DNA from: a virus
Length of the DNA stretch: 26,420 nucleotides
Reading direction: 5' to 3' (one strand)
Virus record (IMG/VR): IMGVR_UViG_3300047443_000050
Coordinates: 1 to 26,420 of that record
Part shown: positions 7,047 to 12,444 of the stretch, piece by piece
Position numbering within the stretch: position 1 is the first letter of the stretch
Layout of the letters: each line of letters begins with the position of its first letter
The notes under the pieces: generated by a model
Seen by the model: only the letters and a program-made list of their open reading frames with translations
Databases searched by the model: none
What the model was told of the DNA's origin: nothing
Translations under genes and position numbers: made by a program

Positions 7047-7313
7047 TCATGCGACCACTTTAGGGGTGCCGTTTCCGTCGACGTATAGTGTTCCCAAGTC
7101 TCCGAACGTGGCGGAGGCAATAACCTTTTCAGGATCGTACGGCTTAGGCGCGTCTGGGTGATCAGGAACGGTGGATTGAATGAATGAGGCTAGGCAGATT
7201 CTAGCAACTTTTTCGGTTAGGCCGTTAGCGCCCTTAACGTTCATTCGTCCGGCGCCTAGATCAATCCACCCCCCTTTGGGGTGGGGGAAGTATAAGGTCA
7301 CGAGGACATCCAT
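7047..7313 (-). CDS. hypothetical protein, 88 residues
   Basis: The start ATG is preceded by GGAAGGAAAACC and by a CCAGCGGAAGG motif that recurs before many small genes further right. The protein starts MDVLVTLYFPHPKGGW and reads as an alpha/beta domain: a strand, a Gly-rich turn, a helix around VARICLASFIQS, then strands (ASATFGDLGTLYVDG). No catalytic motif is recognised. It is the second gene of a two-gene minus-strand unit driven by the palindromic promoter at 7663-7691, and converges on the replication operon. Confidence 0.7.
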   Translation of the reverse strand: MDVLVTLYFPHPKGGWIDLGAGRMNVKGANGLTEKVARICLASFIQSTVPDHPDAPKPYDPEKVIASATFGDLGTLYVDGNGTPKVVA

Positions 7314-7356
7314 TGGTTTTCCTTCCGCTGGAAAGCCTATTTAACAGGACGGCTCG

Positions 7357-7593
7357 TTATGCCGCAAGTGTCTTACGCTCGATGGAACGATCTACCTGGT
7401 AAATCTTGTAAGCACCGTAACCCACATGTTCGTGGTAAAATCCAAACCGATCACCGAAACCGTGACCAGTGAAAAACTTAGCCCAGTAGTGGACGCGTTC
7501 CCAGGCTTTAGCCTCGCCCATAACGGTCTCCACGTACTCATTACGGCTAGCCTTCGCCCGCTTAGACGTGCGGGCAATGCAAGAGTCACCCAT
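7357..7593 (-). CDS. hypothetical basic protein, 78 residues
   Basis: I chose ATG at 7593 (MGDSCIARTSKR) because AGGAAG lies seven bases upstream; an in-frame ATG at 7614 has no ribosome-binding site. The N-terminal part is basic (TSKRAKASRNEYVETV); the middle is rich in aromatic, Gly and His residues (YWAKFFTGHGFGDRFGFYHEHVGYGAYK). Function unknown. First gene of the unit whose promoter is at 7663-7691. Confidence 0.65.
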   Translation of the reverse strand: MGDSCIARTSKRAKASRNEYVETVMGEAKAWERVHYWAKFFTGHGFGDRFGFYHEHVGYGAYKIYQVDRSIERKTLAA

Positions 7594-7662
7594 AAGATCA
7601 CTTCCTAAGTGCATGGCTGGGTTTAGGGCCCCCTAATTGGCCCCGCCCCTTCCAACAGCCTC

Positions 7663-7691
7663 ATTGAAGCACACGCCTTGGGGGTGTGCAA
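7663..7691 (-). promoter_or_regulatory. palindromic-spacer promoter, minus-strand copy
   Basis: On the minus strand, TTGCAC (7691-7686), a 17-bp spacer and TTCAAT (7668-7663). The -35 and spacer contain GCACACCCC...GGCGTGTGC, the same dyad seen in the + strand promoters of the 9.5-12.4 kb array. It faces the two minus-strand genes at 7593 and 7313. Its leader again holds an ATTAGGGGG segment between short GC arms. Confidence 0.8.
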
Positions 7692-7746
7692 GTATCGGCC
7701 TAGGCCTCACCCTGGGGGGTCTCAACTCCCCATACGCGGAAGCGAC

Positions 7747-7775
7747 TTGACGCAGCGTAGGTATGTAAGTAAGTA
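7747..7775 (+). promoter_or_regulatory. possible promoter of the replication ATPase gene
   Basis: TTGACG (7747-7752), 17 bases, TAAGTA (7770-7775). The -10 end overlaps the GTAA-type repeat, so a protein bound there would block it. The -35 is good and the -10 weak, so this is tentative. Confidence 0.4.
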
Positions 7776-7816
7776 TCTATCCCAGCACGGCACTTAGTTA
7801 CATACATACTTACTCA
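7757..7816. repeat. inverted pair of GTAA-type tetranucleotide repeats
   Basis: Left arm 7757-7780 and right arm 7793-7816 (opposite strand) each consist of about five GTAN units in a row (e.g. GTATGTAAGTAAGTATC on the left; GTGAGTAAGTATGTATGTAA read on the minus strand on the right), separated by ~13 bases. Related single copies occur at 14244-14268 and 26049-26076. Likely operator or replication-linked sites upstream of the ATPase gene. Confidence 0.7.
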
Positions 7817-7833
7817 CTCGGGGAGTGATCACG

Positions 7834-9135
7834 TTGGCAGTCGTCACGGAGCGACCGCAGCCGAAGGACACCGTTTACAGCGGCCTCTTGGGCCGTACCG
7901 TCCGCACGCTGGCCCCAGGGACCGAGGGGGACCCCGTGGGGATCCTGGGGAGCCTCCTGGTTGGTTTCTCGGCCCTGGTCGGCCCGCAGGCGCGAGTCAA
8001 GATTTCTGCCCTGGATAACCACCCTGCCCTAGTTTGGGCCCTTTTGTTGGGGCGCACCTCGGACGGCCGGAAAGGCTCGGCCACCAGTGCCGCTAAAGCG
8101 CTACTGCGGTTGGCGGATGACGACTTTTTCAAGACAAACACCGTTAGCGGTATTTCGTCGGGTGAGGGACTTATTAAGGAAGTGGAGGATCCTACTCCGG
8201 AGGCCCTGGAAGACATCCAAAGCATTCTGGCCCTTACGGGTAAGCCTATGGAAATTGACCCGGATATGATCGGGGACCAAAGGCGTTTCGTAATCGAATC
8301 GGAGTACGCTAACCTCATGACACGTTCCGCTAGGAGCGGCTCCCTTTCCGGTGTCCTCCGTCAAGCGTGGGACGGAGACGACCTTAAGACACGAACCAAA
8401 AAAGGCAGCATGACCGCTACCCGTCCACACATCGCCGTTTTGGGACACATTAGCCCCGGAGAGTTTCGGGACATGATGCGCGCTAAGGAGCTTGCGGGAG
8501 GTAGCTATAACCGCTATCTCATCCTTCACGTTCACCAGGTACAGAGTTTGCCCGACGGGGGCGATGTGGACATGAAAGAGCTAAAGGCTTGCGCTAAGGA
8601 ACTGGCCTTTAATGCGGCATGGTTTAATCAGGGGGACGACTTTCTGATTACCCGCACTAAGGATGCGGGAGAGTATTGGGCCGATTACATGTATGAGGCT
8701 ATTGCAAGGGAGAATCCGGAGGATGAGACGCTAGCCCAGTTTACGGCCCGTAGGGCCCCGTACACGCTTAGGCTCGCGGCCCTGTACGCCATTGCGGACG
8801 GCCGAAAGCAGATCGGCGTAAGGGACCTTAAGGCGGCAGACGCGCTCTTTCGATACAGCATGGAAAGCGCGGAGTATACGCTAAAGTCTGCCTATAGCCG
8901 TTCGGAGGCTCCTCCGGCCACTAACCCTCTCGCACGGGCCCTGCATCAGGCAGGGGATGACGGGCTAAGCATTAGCGAAATTAGGGATATCGTCGGCAAG
9001 GGTAGGCCTAGGCCGGAAATCGATGCGATGATGGAAGGGTTGCCCGTCGACTCCAAGCTAAGGCGTAACGACATGGGACGGCCGTCCACGGTGTACTACT
9101 GGGTTGGGGAAGAGGGTGCGGACGGGTACGTTTAG
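7834..9135 (+). CDS. DUF3987-like replication ATPase/helicase-type protein
   Basis: Resembles large DUF3987-type proteins of actinobacterial phages and plasmids, thought to act in replication. A P-loop-like GRTSDGRKGSATS sits at residues ~73-85; SSGEGLI follows at about 110; FVIESEYANLM (about 155) and PHIAVLGHIS (about 205) look like the following core strands; FNRYLI-like SYNRYLILHVHQ is at about 230. Residues ~360-430 (LSISEIRDIVGKGRPRPEIDAM...VYYWVG) form a winged-helix tail. The P-loop is not a perfect Walker A, so ATPase activity is inferred. TTG 7834 is preferred (GGGGAG eight bases upstream); GTG 7825 overlaps that Shine-Dalgarno. It stands alone, with its own regulatory region and terminator. 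Confidence 0.6.
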   Translation: MAVVTERPQPKDTVYSGLLGRTVRTLAPGTEGDPVGILGSLLVGFSALVGPQARVKISALDNHPALVWALLLGRTSDGRKGSATSAAKALLRLADDDFFKTNTVSGISSGEGLIKEVEDPTPEALEDIQSILALTGKPMEIDPDMIGDQRRFVIESEYANLMTRSARSGSLSGVLRQAWDGDDLKTRTKKGSMTATRPHIAVLGHISPGEFRDMMRAKELAGGSYNRYLILHVHQVQSLPDGGDVDMKELKACAKELAFNAAWFNQGDDFLITRTKDAGEYWADYMYEAIARENPEDETLAQFTARRAPYTLRLAALYAIADGRKQIGVRDLKAADALFRYSMESAEYTLKSAYSRSEAPPATNPLARALHQAGDDGLSISEIRDIVGKGRPRPEIDAMMEGLPVDSKLRRNDMGRPSTVYYWVGEEGADGYV

Positions 9136-9143
9136 CGGTCAGC

Positions 9144-9158
9144 TATTACGCCGTAATA
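9144..9158. repeat. 15-bp palindrome, copy 1
   Basis: TATTACGCCGTAATA is a perfect dyad around a central C. An identical copy lies at 12061-12075. Here it is directly after the ATPase gene and before its terminator. Confidence 0.8.
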
Positions 9159-9183
9159 GGGGCCTCCGAAAGGGGGCCCTTAG
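9159..9183 (+). terminator. terminator of the ATPase gene
   Basis: GGGCCTCC-GAAA-GGGGGCCC stem-loop followed by TTAG. Its reverse complement recurs at 9232-9256 as the terminator of the minus-strand gene. Confidence 0.8.
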
Positions 9184-9230
9184 CCTATGTCAGGATTTAT
9201 AGGCATAAGCTAACCCTAAACGGACATAAA

Positions 9231-9257
9231 GAAAGGGCCCCCTTTCGGAGGCCCTTT
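9231..9257 (-). terminator. terminator of the 52-residue minus-strand gene
   Basis: The same stem as the previous terminator in inverted orientation (GGGCCTCCGAAAGGGGGCCC on the minus strand), followed on that strand by TTTCTTTA. Confidence 0.82.
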
Positions 9258-9265
9258 CGGTTTGA

Positions 9266-9424
9266 TCAGTCGCAGTAGTGGCAACCGGGGCAACCGCCGT
9301 TGTTGGCGCGGTGTGCGTGCCGAATGGCGCCGATGTCCCAACCGCCCTGGATCATGATTCCGGCGATTCGACGGTACTCGTCGTTAGCCGCATCAATGAT
9401 CGCGAGTTCAGTCTCAGTGATCAT
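9266..9424 (-). CDS. 52-residue protein with Cys-rich tail
   Basis: A short minus-strand gene starting MITETELAIIDAANDEYRRI and ending GGCPGCHYCD, i.e. C-x2-C-x2-C in the last eight residues, which could hold a metal. AAGGGG lies five bases before the ATG at 9424, and the leader has a CCAGCGGA motif as in the other units. A promoter (9487-9515) and a terminator (9231-9257) frame it exactly, which makes a one-gene transcription unit convincing despite the small size. Function unknown. Confidence 0.68.
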   Translation of the reverse strand: MITETELAIIDAANDEYRRIAGIMIQGGWDIGAIRHAHRANNGGCPGCHYCD

Positions 9425-9486
9425 GTCGTCCCCTTTTGAGTTATCCGCTGGGTTGTCGGTTAGGCCCTAACCTCCCGACAGACAGA

Positions 9487-9515
9487 ACTTTAGCCCCTTA
9501 GCGCTTTAGGCGCAA
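9487..9515 (-). promoter_or_regulatory. promoter of the 52-residue gene
   Basis: Minus strand: TTGCGC (9515-9510), 17 bases, TAAAGT (9492-9487). The spacer contains AGCGCT but not the GCACACCC dyad, so it is a variant of the family. It is back to back with the + promoter at 9530. Confidence 0.55.
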
Positions 9516-9529
9516 CCCCCTAATCGGGG

Positions 9530-9558
9530 TTGCACACCCCCTGGGTGTGTGCTTTAAT
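9530..9558 (+). promoter_or_regulatory. palindromic-spacer promoter
   Basis: TTGCAC (9530-9535), 17 bases, TTTAAT (9553-9558). GCACACCC and GGGTGTGTGC form a dyad covering the -35 end and the spacer. Drives the gene at 9617. Confidence 0.85.
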
Positions 9559-9569
9559 AGAGGCATCGC

Positions 9570-9595
9570 GAGGGACCGATTAGGGCCGGTCCCTC
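9570..9595 (+). promoter_or_regulatory. leader hairpin with ATTAGGGC loop
   Basis: Just after the expected transcription start: a perfect 9-bp stem GAGGGACCG / CGGTCCCTC closing the loop ATTAGGGC. There is no T run, so it is not a terminator. The loop is identical to that at 10357-10364 although the stem differs. Confidence 0.75.
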
Positions 9596-9616
9596 CACAA
9601 CCCCTAAGGGGTCACA

Positions 9617-9916
9617 ATGTACGCGATTGCTTTCATCGAGATTACCTCCACTGCCACGGAGTACGGCATGTCGGGTGAGGGAGCGTTCACCGTATACAGC
9701 AAGGATGGTTCTTTTTCCCGTGGCTTTAGCGATGTGTACGAGGGGATGGACACTGCTTGGGACATGTACGTTTCTGACTGCTTTCACGCCATCACTGTTG
9801 AGCACGTCGTGTACTACTACACGAGCGAGGAGGAGGCGCGTCGGATCCCGCTTTACGCGGCTCCTCAGACGCGGGAAGTGATTGACGGGTGGCGAGAGAT
9901 GGCTTACGCCTGCTAA
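9617..9916 (+). CDS. hypothetical acidic protein, 99 residues
   Basis: ATG 9617 has AAGGGG five bases upstream and is the only gene of a promoter-leader-terminator unit. The protein is acidic and aromatic-rich: MYAIAFIEITSTATEYGMSG, a strand-rich N-terminal half, DVYEGMDTAWDMYVSDCF as a helix, and EEEARRIPLYAAPQTREVIDGWREM as a C-terminal helical part. No membrane segment and no known motif. Its MYAIAFIE start resembles MYAVWLTE of the gene at 15000, so the two may be related. Function unknown. Confidence 0.75.
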   Translation: MYAIAFIEITSTATEYGMSGEGAFTVYSKDGSFSRGFSDVYEGMDTAWDMYVSDCFHAITVEHVVYYYTSEEEARRIPLYAAPQTREVIDGWREMAYAC

Positions 9917-9923
9917 CCCCCTT

Positions 9924-9953
9924 AAGGGCCCCTCCGGGGGCCCTTTCTCGTTT
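9924..9953 (+). terminator. terminator after the 99-residue gene
   Basis: GGGCCCC-TCC-GGGGGCCC stem followed by TTTCTCGTTT. Confidence 0.85.
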
Positions 9954-9964
9954 CCGGATTAGGC

Positions 9965-9993
9965 TTGCACACCCCTCGCGGGCGTGCTTTAAT
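9965..9993 (+). promoter_or_regulatory. palindromic-spacer promoter
   Basis: TTGCAC (9965-9970), 17 bases, TTTAAT (9988-9993), with GCACACCC/GGGCGTGC dyad. It lies only ~12 bases after the previous terminator and drives the gene at 10022. Confidence 0.84.
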
Positions 9994-10021
9994 AGAGGCA
10001 ACGACGGCAAAGGGGAAAAGC

Positions 10022-10204
10022 GTGGTTACGAGCAGCTCAAAGGATGTTGTCCGGATGGAGCTTGGCAACGGCGTACGGCTCGTTAGCACGGACCAGCCGG
10101 GGAGGTTTGCGGTAATCGTAACGGGCCCTAACGTTAAGCGCGTGACGCGCGTTATGGGTCGACGTAACGCGATTAGGGTAGGCCAGCACATGGCGCACCG
10201 GTAA
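10022..10204 (+). CDS. hypothetical basic protein, 60 residues
   Basis: GTG 10022 is six bases after AAGGGG and about 29 bases after the promoter -10, so it is the natural start; a longer frame reaching back to 9965 merely reads through the promoter. The product, starting MVTSSSKDVVRMELGNG, is beta-rich in its first 40 residues (GVRLVSTDQPGRFAVIVTG) and has a basic C-terminus (VKRVTRVMGRRNAIRVGQHMAHR), suggesting nucleic-acid or acidic-protein binding. It is one of the few basic products of the array. Function unknown. Confidence 0.68.
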   Translation: MVTSSSKDVVRMELGNGVRLVSTDQPGRFAVIVTGPNVKRVTRVMGRRNAIRVGQHMAHR

Positions 10205-10213
10205 GGTGGTTAC

Positions 10214-10240
10214 GGGGGCCCCTTAGGGGGCCCCTTTTGC
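10214..10240 (+). terminator. terminator after the 60-residue gene
   Basis: GGGGGCCCC-TTA-GGGGGCCCC followed by TTTTGCTTT. Confidence 0.85.
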
Positions 10241-10248
10241 TTTGCCTC

Positions 10249-10273
10249 CTAATGTCCGGTTAGGGGGATTTAT
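10249..10273. repeat. direct repeat, copy 1 (CTAATGTCCGRTTAGGGGG)
   Basis: A 25-bp segment beginning CTAATGTCCGGTTAGGGGG and ending TTTAT is found again with two differences at 11273-11297. Both copies are intergenic, between a terminator and the next promoter. Confidence 0.7.
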
Positions 10274-10311
10274 GCGCATATAGTACGACATCGCCTAAAC
10301 TAGGATTGGGG

Positions 10312-10340
10312 TTGCACACCCCTATTGGGTGTGCTTTAAT
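10312..10340 (+). promoter_or_regulatory. palindromic-spacer promoter
   Basis: TTGCAC (10312-10317), 17 bases, TTTAAT (10335-10340); perfect 8-bp arms GCACACCC / GGGTGTGC. Drives the gene at 10392. Confidence 0.86.
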
Positions 10341-10350
10341 TGACCCATCG

Positions 10351-10370
10351 GGCGGGATTAGGGCCCCGCC
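10351..10370 (+). promoter_or_regulatory. leader hairpin with ATTAGGGC loop
   Basis: GGCGGG / CCCGCC stem closing ATTAGGGC (10357-10364), the same loop as at 9579-9586 on a different stem. It is followed at once by CCAGCGGAAAGGG. Confidence 0.72.
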
Positions 10371-10391
10371 TCCAGCGGAAAGGGTTTAGCC

Positions 10392-10586
10392 ATGATGGAC
10401 ACCGTCCTTTGGCACGACGCAGGCACCCCGGTTGCACGGTGCGTGCACTGCCTTGAGAAAGCCCCTGGGGGCCACTACACGTGCACCGTGGAGGTTCCCT
10501 GCCAGGACTGCCACGATGCGGCCCTCTACTGGGCCGAGGAGGCCGGTAACCACCTCGTGAACGATTACGGTCCCCAGGAGGACTAG
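10392..10586 (+). CDS. 64-residue double-CxxC (zinc-ribbon-like) protein
   Basis: ATG 10392 (with a second ATG next to it) follows CAGCGGAAAGGG. The product has C-V-H-C at about residue 17-20 and C-Q-D-C at about 37-40, with another Cys between: the spacing of a small zinc ribbon. The rest is acidic and helical (HDAALYWAEEAGNHLVND). It forms one promoter-terminator unit. Such small zinc ribbons in phages often bind host proteins or nucleic acids, but no specific role can be assigned. Confidence 0.72.
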   Translation: MMDTVLWHDAGTPVARCVHCLEKAPGGHYTCTVEVPCQDCHDAALYWAEEAGNHLVNDYGPQED

Positions 10587-10599
10587 CCTCCCGCGCCAC

Positions 10600-10622
10600 G
10601 AGGGCCCCTACGGGGGCCCTCT
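10600..10622 (+). terminator. terminator after the 64-residue gene
   Basis: GAGGGCCCC-TAC-GGGGGCCCTC stem, 9-10 bp, ending in CTGG without a long T run. Confidence 0.65.
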
Positions 10623-10706
10623 GGCATGTCTGGGCACGAGGAGACCGGGCCTGTACTGTGAGGGGCGTAGAGAGGCCCTGGAGGGCCGCAGGGAGGCAGG
10701 GGACGC

Positions 10707-10910
10707 ATGGACGGGTACAACCCCTTTGAGTACGCAACACCGGGGGACACGTTCAGGACCACCGTTAACGGCATTGACTTTCAGTCGCTAAGGCTGGATG
10801 ACGGGTCGTACGCCGTTAGCGGCGGCGACTGGACGGCCGTAGGGTGTCCTAACGAATACGCCGTAATGAATGCCATCATGGCCCATTTGGAAGAACTCCA
10901 AAACTCTTGA
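10707..10910 (+). CDS. hypothetical acidic protein, 67 residues
   Basis: ATG 10707 follows AGGGG by five bases. The product MDGYNPFEYATPGDTFRTTV... is acidic; residues 8-45 look beta-rich (TFRTTVNGIDFQSLRLDDG; YAVSGGDW) and the end is a helix (YAVMNAIMAHLEELQ). Unlike its neighbours it has no copy of the palindromic promoter; a weak TGGGCA-17-TACTGT may serve, or read-through past the preceding stem. No clear terminator follows before the next promoter at 10932. Function unknown. Confidence 0.65.
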   Translation: MDGYNPFEYATPGDTFRTTVNGIDFQSLRLDDGSYAVSGGDWTAVGCPNEYAVMNAIMAHLEELQNS

Positions 10911-10931
10911 GACTTTAGGCCGGTTAGGGCT

Positions 10932-10960
10932 TTGCACACACCCTAGGGGTGTGCTTTAAT
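10932..10960 (+). promoter_or_regulatory. palindromic-spacer promoter
   Basis: TTGCAC (10932-10937), 17 bases, TTTAAT (10955-10960); dyad GCACACACCC...GGGGTGTGC. Its leader carries a CGCCG-AGCA-CGGCG hairpin (10969-10982). Drives the gene at 11010. Confidence 0.84.
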
Positions 10961-11009
10961 AGTCCTAACGCCGAGCACGGCGGGTAACAACTCAAGAGGG
11001 AACCGGCGA

Positions 11010-11174
11010 ATGCCTACTTTCAATGCCCGGAGCGGTCAGAAAATCGAAATGATTTTCATGGGTGATGAGTACGAGGTTATCGTTACCGATGCGGACGGGG
11101 AGGTTATCTCCACCACCCGGATCAACCGCCTTAAGGCAGCGGAGGTGATGATCCAGGTCACCGACAGCGAGTAG
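11010..11174 (+). CDS. hypothetical acidic protein, 54 residues
   Basis: A short gene reading MPTFNARSGQKIEMIFMGDE and ending IQVTDSE, framed by a palindromic promoter and a strong terminator. GAGGG lies about ten bases before ATG 11010. It is probably a small beta-barrel-like fold: two strands with Gly/Asp turns (YEVIVTDADGEVIS), then a helix (RINRLKAAEVMIQV). Function unknown; the unit structure is the main support that it is a gene. Confidence 0.68.
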   Translation: MPTFNARSGQKIEMIFMGDEYEVIVTDADGEVISTTRINRLKAAEVMIQVTDSE

Positions 11175-11185
11175 GCCGGTAAGGA

Positions 11186-11215
11186 CGGGGGCCCCTACGG
11201 GGGCCCCCTTTCCTT
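11186..11215 (+). terminator. terminator after the 54-residue gene
   Basis: GGGGGCCCC-TAC-GGGGGCCCCC followed by TTTCCTTT. Confidence 0.86.
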
Positions 11216-11227
11216 TGGGTCAGAATA

Positions 11228-11260
11228 GACAAAAGCCACAAAAGGGACAAAAGCCACAAA
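11228..11260 (+). repeat. tandem pair of GACAAAAGCCACAAA
   Basis: Exact 15-mers at 11228-11242 and 11246-11260, an 18-bp period. They sit in a gene-free AT-richer stretch that also holds GGACTAGTCC (11264-11273) and the palindrome at 11354. Confidence 0.8.
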
Positions 11261-11353
11261 TCGGACTAGTCCCTAATGTCCGATTAGGGGGTTTTATCAT
11301 CATATGGTGGACGACGGGGGATTTATCATCTCATGGCGCCCATTGGGTGAAAT

Positions 11354-11369
11354 ATTAGACATGTCTAAT
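11354..11369. repeat. 16-bp perfect palindrome
   Basis: ATTAGACATGTCTAAT. Its core GACATGTC recurs at 11800-11807 in the second gene-free island. Confidence 0.8.
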
Positions 11370-11394
11370 CACTTAAAGTTACCGGGATTAGGGG

Positions 11395-11423
11395 TTGCAC
11401 ACGCCCCTAGGGTGTGCCATAAT
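11395..11423 (+). promoter_or_regulatory. palindromic-spacer promoter
   Basis: TTGCAC (11395-11400), 17 bases, CATAAT (11418-11423); imperfect dyad GCACACGCCCC / GGGTGTGC. Its leader carries a GGGGG / CCCCC stem. Drives the gene at 11469. Confidence 0.84.
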
Positions 11424-11468
11424 TAAGACATCGAGAGGGGGACGGGCCCCCGGGGAAAGGAACCGAAA

Positions 11469-11756
11469 ATGGCTACGCTCAAGACCCGCAAAGAGGCGAA
11501 CGGCACCTACTCCTGGAAGGTCATCACGGCGGACGGCTACGGCGCTAAGGGCCCCTGGAGCCGGACGGAGGCTAAGACCCCCTGGGGGGCCCGCGTACAG
11601 GGCGCCCCATACCTCCGGGACGAGGTTGCGGCGGAGGCCTGGATGGCTGCCGAGGAAGCCAAGCCCCGGACCGGGTACGCGTACACCGGAGACTTTGAGC
11701 CGGTCAGCCCGGCAGTGATGGAAGCCAGGGCGAAGCTGGAAGCGCGAGGCTTCTAG
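11469..11756 (+). CDS. hypothetical protein, 95 residues
   Basis: ATG 11469 follows GGAAAGGA with good spacing. The first ~55 residues (MATLKTRKEANGTYSWKVIT, then GAKGPWSRTEAKTPWGARVQ) look like a basic beta-sheet domain with three Trp; the rest is helical (DEVAAEAWMAAEEAKPR; AVMEARAKLEARG). Single gene of its promoter-terminator unit. Function unknown. Confidence 0.72.
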   Translation: MATLKTRKEANGTYSWKVITADGYGAKGPWSRTEAKTPWGARVQGAPYLRDEVAAEAWMAAEEAKPRTGYAYTGDFEPVSPAVMEARAKLEARGF

Positions 11757-11788
11757 GAAAGGCCCCCCGGAAGGGGGGCCTTTCCTTT
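11755..11788 (+). terminator. terminator after the 95-residue gene
   Basis: Perfect 11-bp stem AAAGGCCCCCC / GGGGGGCCTTT with loop GGAA, then CCTTT. Confidence 0.9.
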
Positions 11789-12060
11789 GCCTTTAATCGG
11801 ACATGTCGCTAATGTCCACTATGGGCGGACTTATGGCAATAAATCATCATAAAATGGCCATACCCGAAATGTCGGAAATGTCCGTTAAGTCCGAAATGTC
11901 CACTATGGTATATCTTATGATGATAAATCATGACATAAAGGACCAATCGGTCATGTCGCCCTGCGCGACTTATATCATGATAAAACCCCCTATACCCGAA
12001 ATGTCCATTTTGTCCCTTTTGTCCATACCTCTAACCGTCCACCCTTAAGGGGTGCGGGAT
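11789..12060. other. gene-free island 2, dense ATGTCC and TTATCAT repeats
   Basis: About 270 bases without a credible gene. AATGTCCACTATGG occurs at 11811-11824 and 11895-11908; ATACCCGAAATGTC at 11860-11873 and 11992-12005; further single ATGTCC/TTGTCC units lie between and after; GACATGTC is at 11800. ATCAT/ATGAT clusters (near 11840, 11915-11934 and 11970-11985) are AT-rich. The spacing and strand bias (nearly all ATGTCC on the + strand) look like iterons of an origin or a multi-site operator. Confidence 0.6.
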
Positions 12061-12075
12061 TATTACGCCGTAATA
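12061..12075. repeat. 15-bp palindrome, copy 2
   Basis: TATTACGCCGTAATA, identical to 9144-9158; ends 20 bases before the next -35. Confidence 0.8.
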
Positions 12076-12095
12076 GCTAAGGGCCCTAAGGGGGC

Positions 12096-12124
12096 TTGCA
12101 CACCCTGACGGGGTGTGCTTTAAT
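12096..12124 (+). promoter_or_regulatory. palindromic-spacer promoter
   Basis: TTGCAC (12096-12101), 17 bases, TTTAAT (12119-12124); dyad GCACACCC / GGGTGTGC. Leader: GGCC-GGTTAGA-GGCC, then TTAGCGGAAAGGG. Drives the gene at 12171. Confidence 0.85.
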
Positions 12125-12170
12125 TCTTCCAGAGGGGCCGGTTAGAGGCCTTAGCGGAAAGGGAAGCCTA

Positions 12171-12344
12171 ATGCTGGAAGTCACGCTCGATGGAGAGACT
12201 TACAAGTACTTTGAGGGCGAGGATGACATAGAGGCCCAGGAGCGTCGCGCCCTTTACGCCGAAACCCCGGAAGAGGTGCAGTTGGCCGATTGGCGGATCC
12301 GCCGCGCGATGTTCCTCCGGGGCCTCATAGGCGACGACGAGTAA
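12171..12344 (+). CDS. hypothetical acidic protein, 57 residues
   Basis: ATG 12171 follows AGCGGAAAGGG. The product begins MLEVTLDGETYKYFEGEDDI, then is strongly helical (EAQERRALYAETPEEVQLAD; WRIRRAMFLRGLIGDDE). It is very acidic with one basic patch. A longer frame back to 12096 only reads the promoter. Framed by promoter and terminator. Function unknown; a short acidic helical protein of this type could act as a binding or mimic protein, which is speculation. Confidence 0.7.
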   Translation: MLEVTLDGETYKYFEGEDDIEAQERRALYAETPEEVQLADWRIRRAMFLRGLIGDDE

Positions 12345-12356
12345 CCCCCCGCTAAC

Positions 12357-12380
12357 GGGGCCCCCGAAAGGGGGCCCTTA
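12357..12380 (+). terminator. terminator after the 57-residue gene
   Basis: GGGCCCCC-GAAA-GGGGGCCC followed by TTAG, six bases before the next promoter -35. Confidence 0.8.
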
Positions 12381-12385
12381 GGGGC

Positions 12386-12414
12386 TTGCACACCCCTAAC
12401 GGGTGTGCTTTACT
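12386..12414 (+). promoter_or_regulatory. palindromic-spacer promoter
   Basis: TTGCAC (12386-12391), 17 bases, TTTACT (12409-12414); dyad GCACACCC / GGGTGTGC. Drives the 393-residue gene. Confidence 0.83.
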
Positions 12415-12444
12415 TAGGGCAACGACAAAGGGGAGGGGCTAACC

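Larger units (their letters stand above)
11216..11394. other. gene-free island 1 with iteron-like repeats
   Basis: No credible gene. It holds the GACAAAAGCCACAAA pair, the second CTAATGTCCGATTAGGGGG copy (11273-11297), two related TTTATCATCATATGG / TTTATCATCTCATGG units (near 11293 and 11322) and the 16-bp palindrome ATTAGACATGTCTAAT (11354-11369). The composition is clearly more AT-rich than the genes around it. Candidate origin or regulator-binding region. Confidence 0.55.

Noticed and set aside
9965-10021. N-terminal extension of the 60-residue gene
   Set aside because: It would start at the TTG of the promoter -35 and lie upstream of the transcription start. The same artefact occurs at 11395 and 12096.
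10336-10740. 134-residue minus-strand frame
   Set aside because: Covers a promoter, a leader hairpin, a terminator and a good + strand gene; composition is Pro/Arg-rich as in antisense frames.
11803-12048. 81-residue open frame on + strand
   Set aside because: Met- and Ser-rich because it reads the ATGTCC/ATGATG repeats; no ribosome-binding site, no promoter in front; better seen as repeat island.
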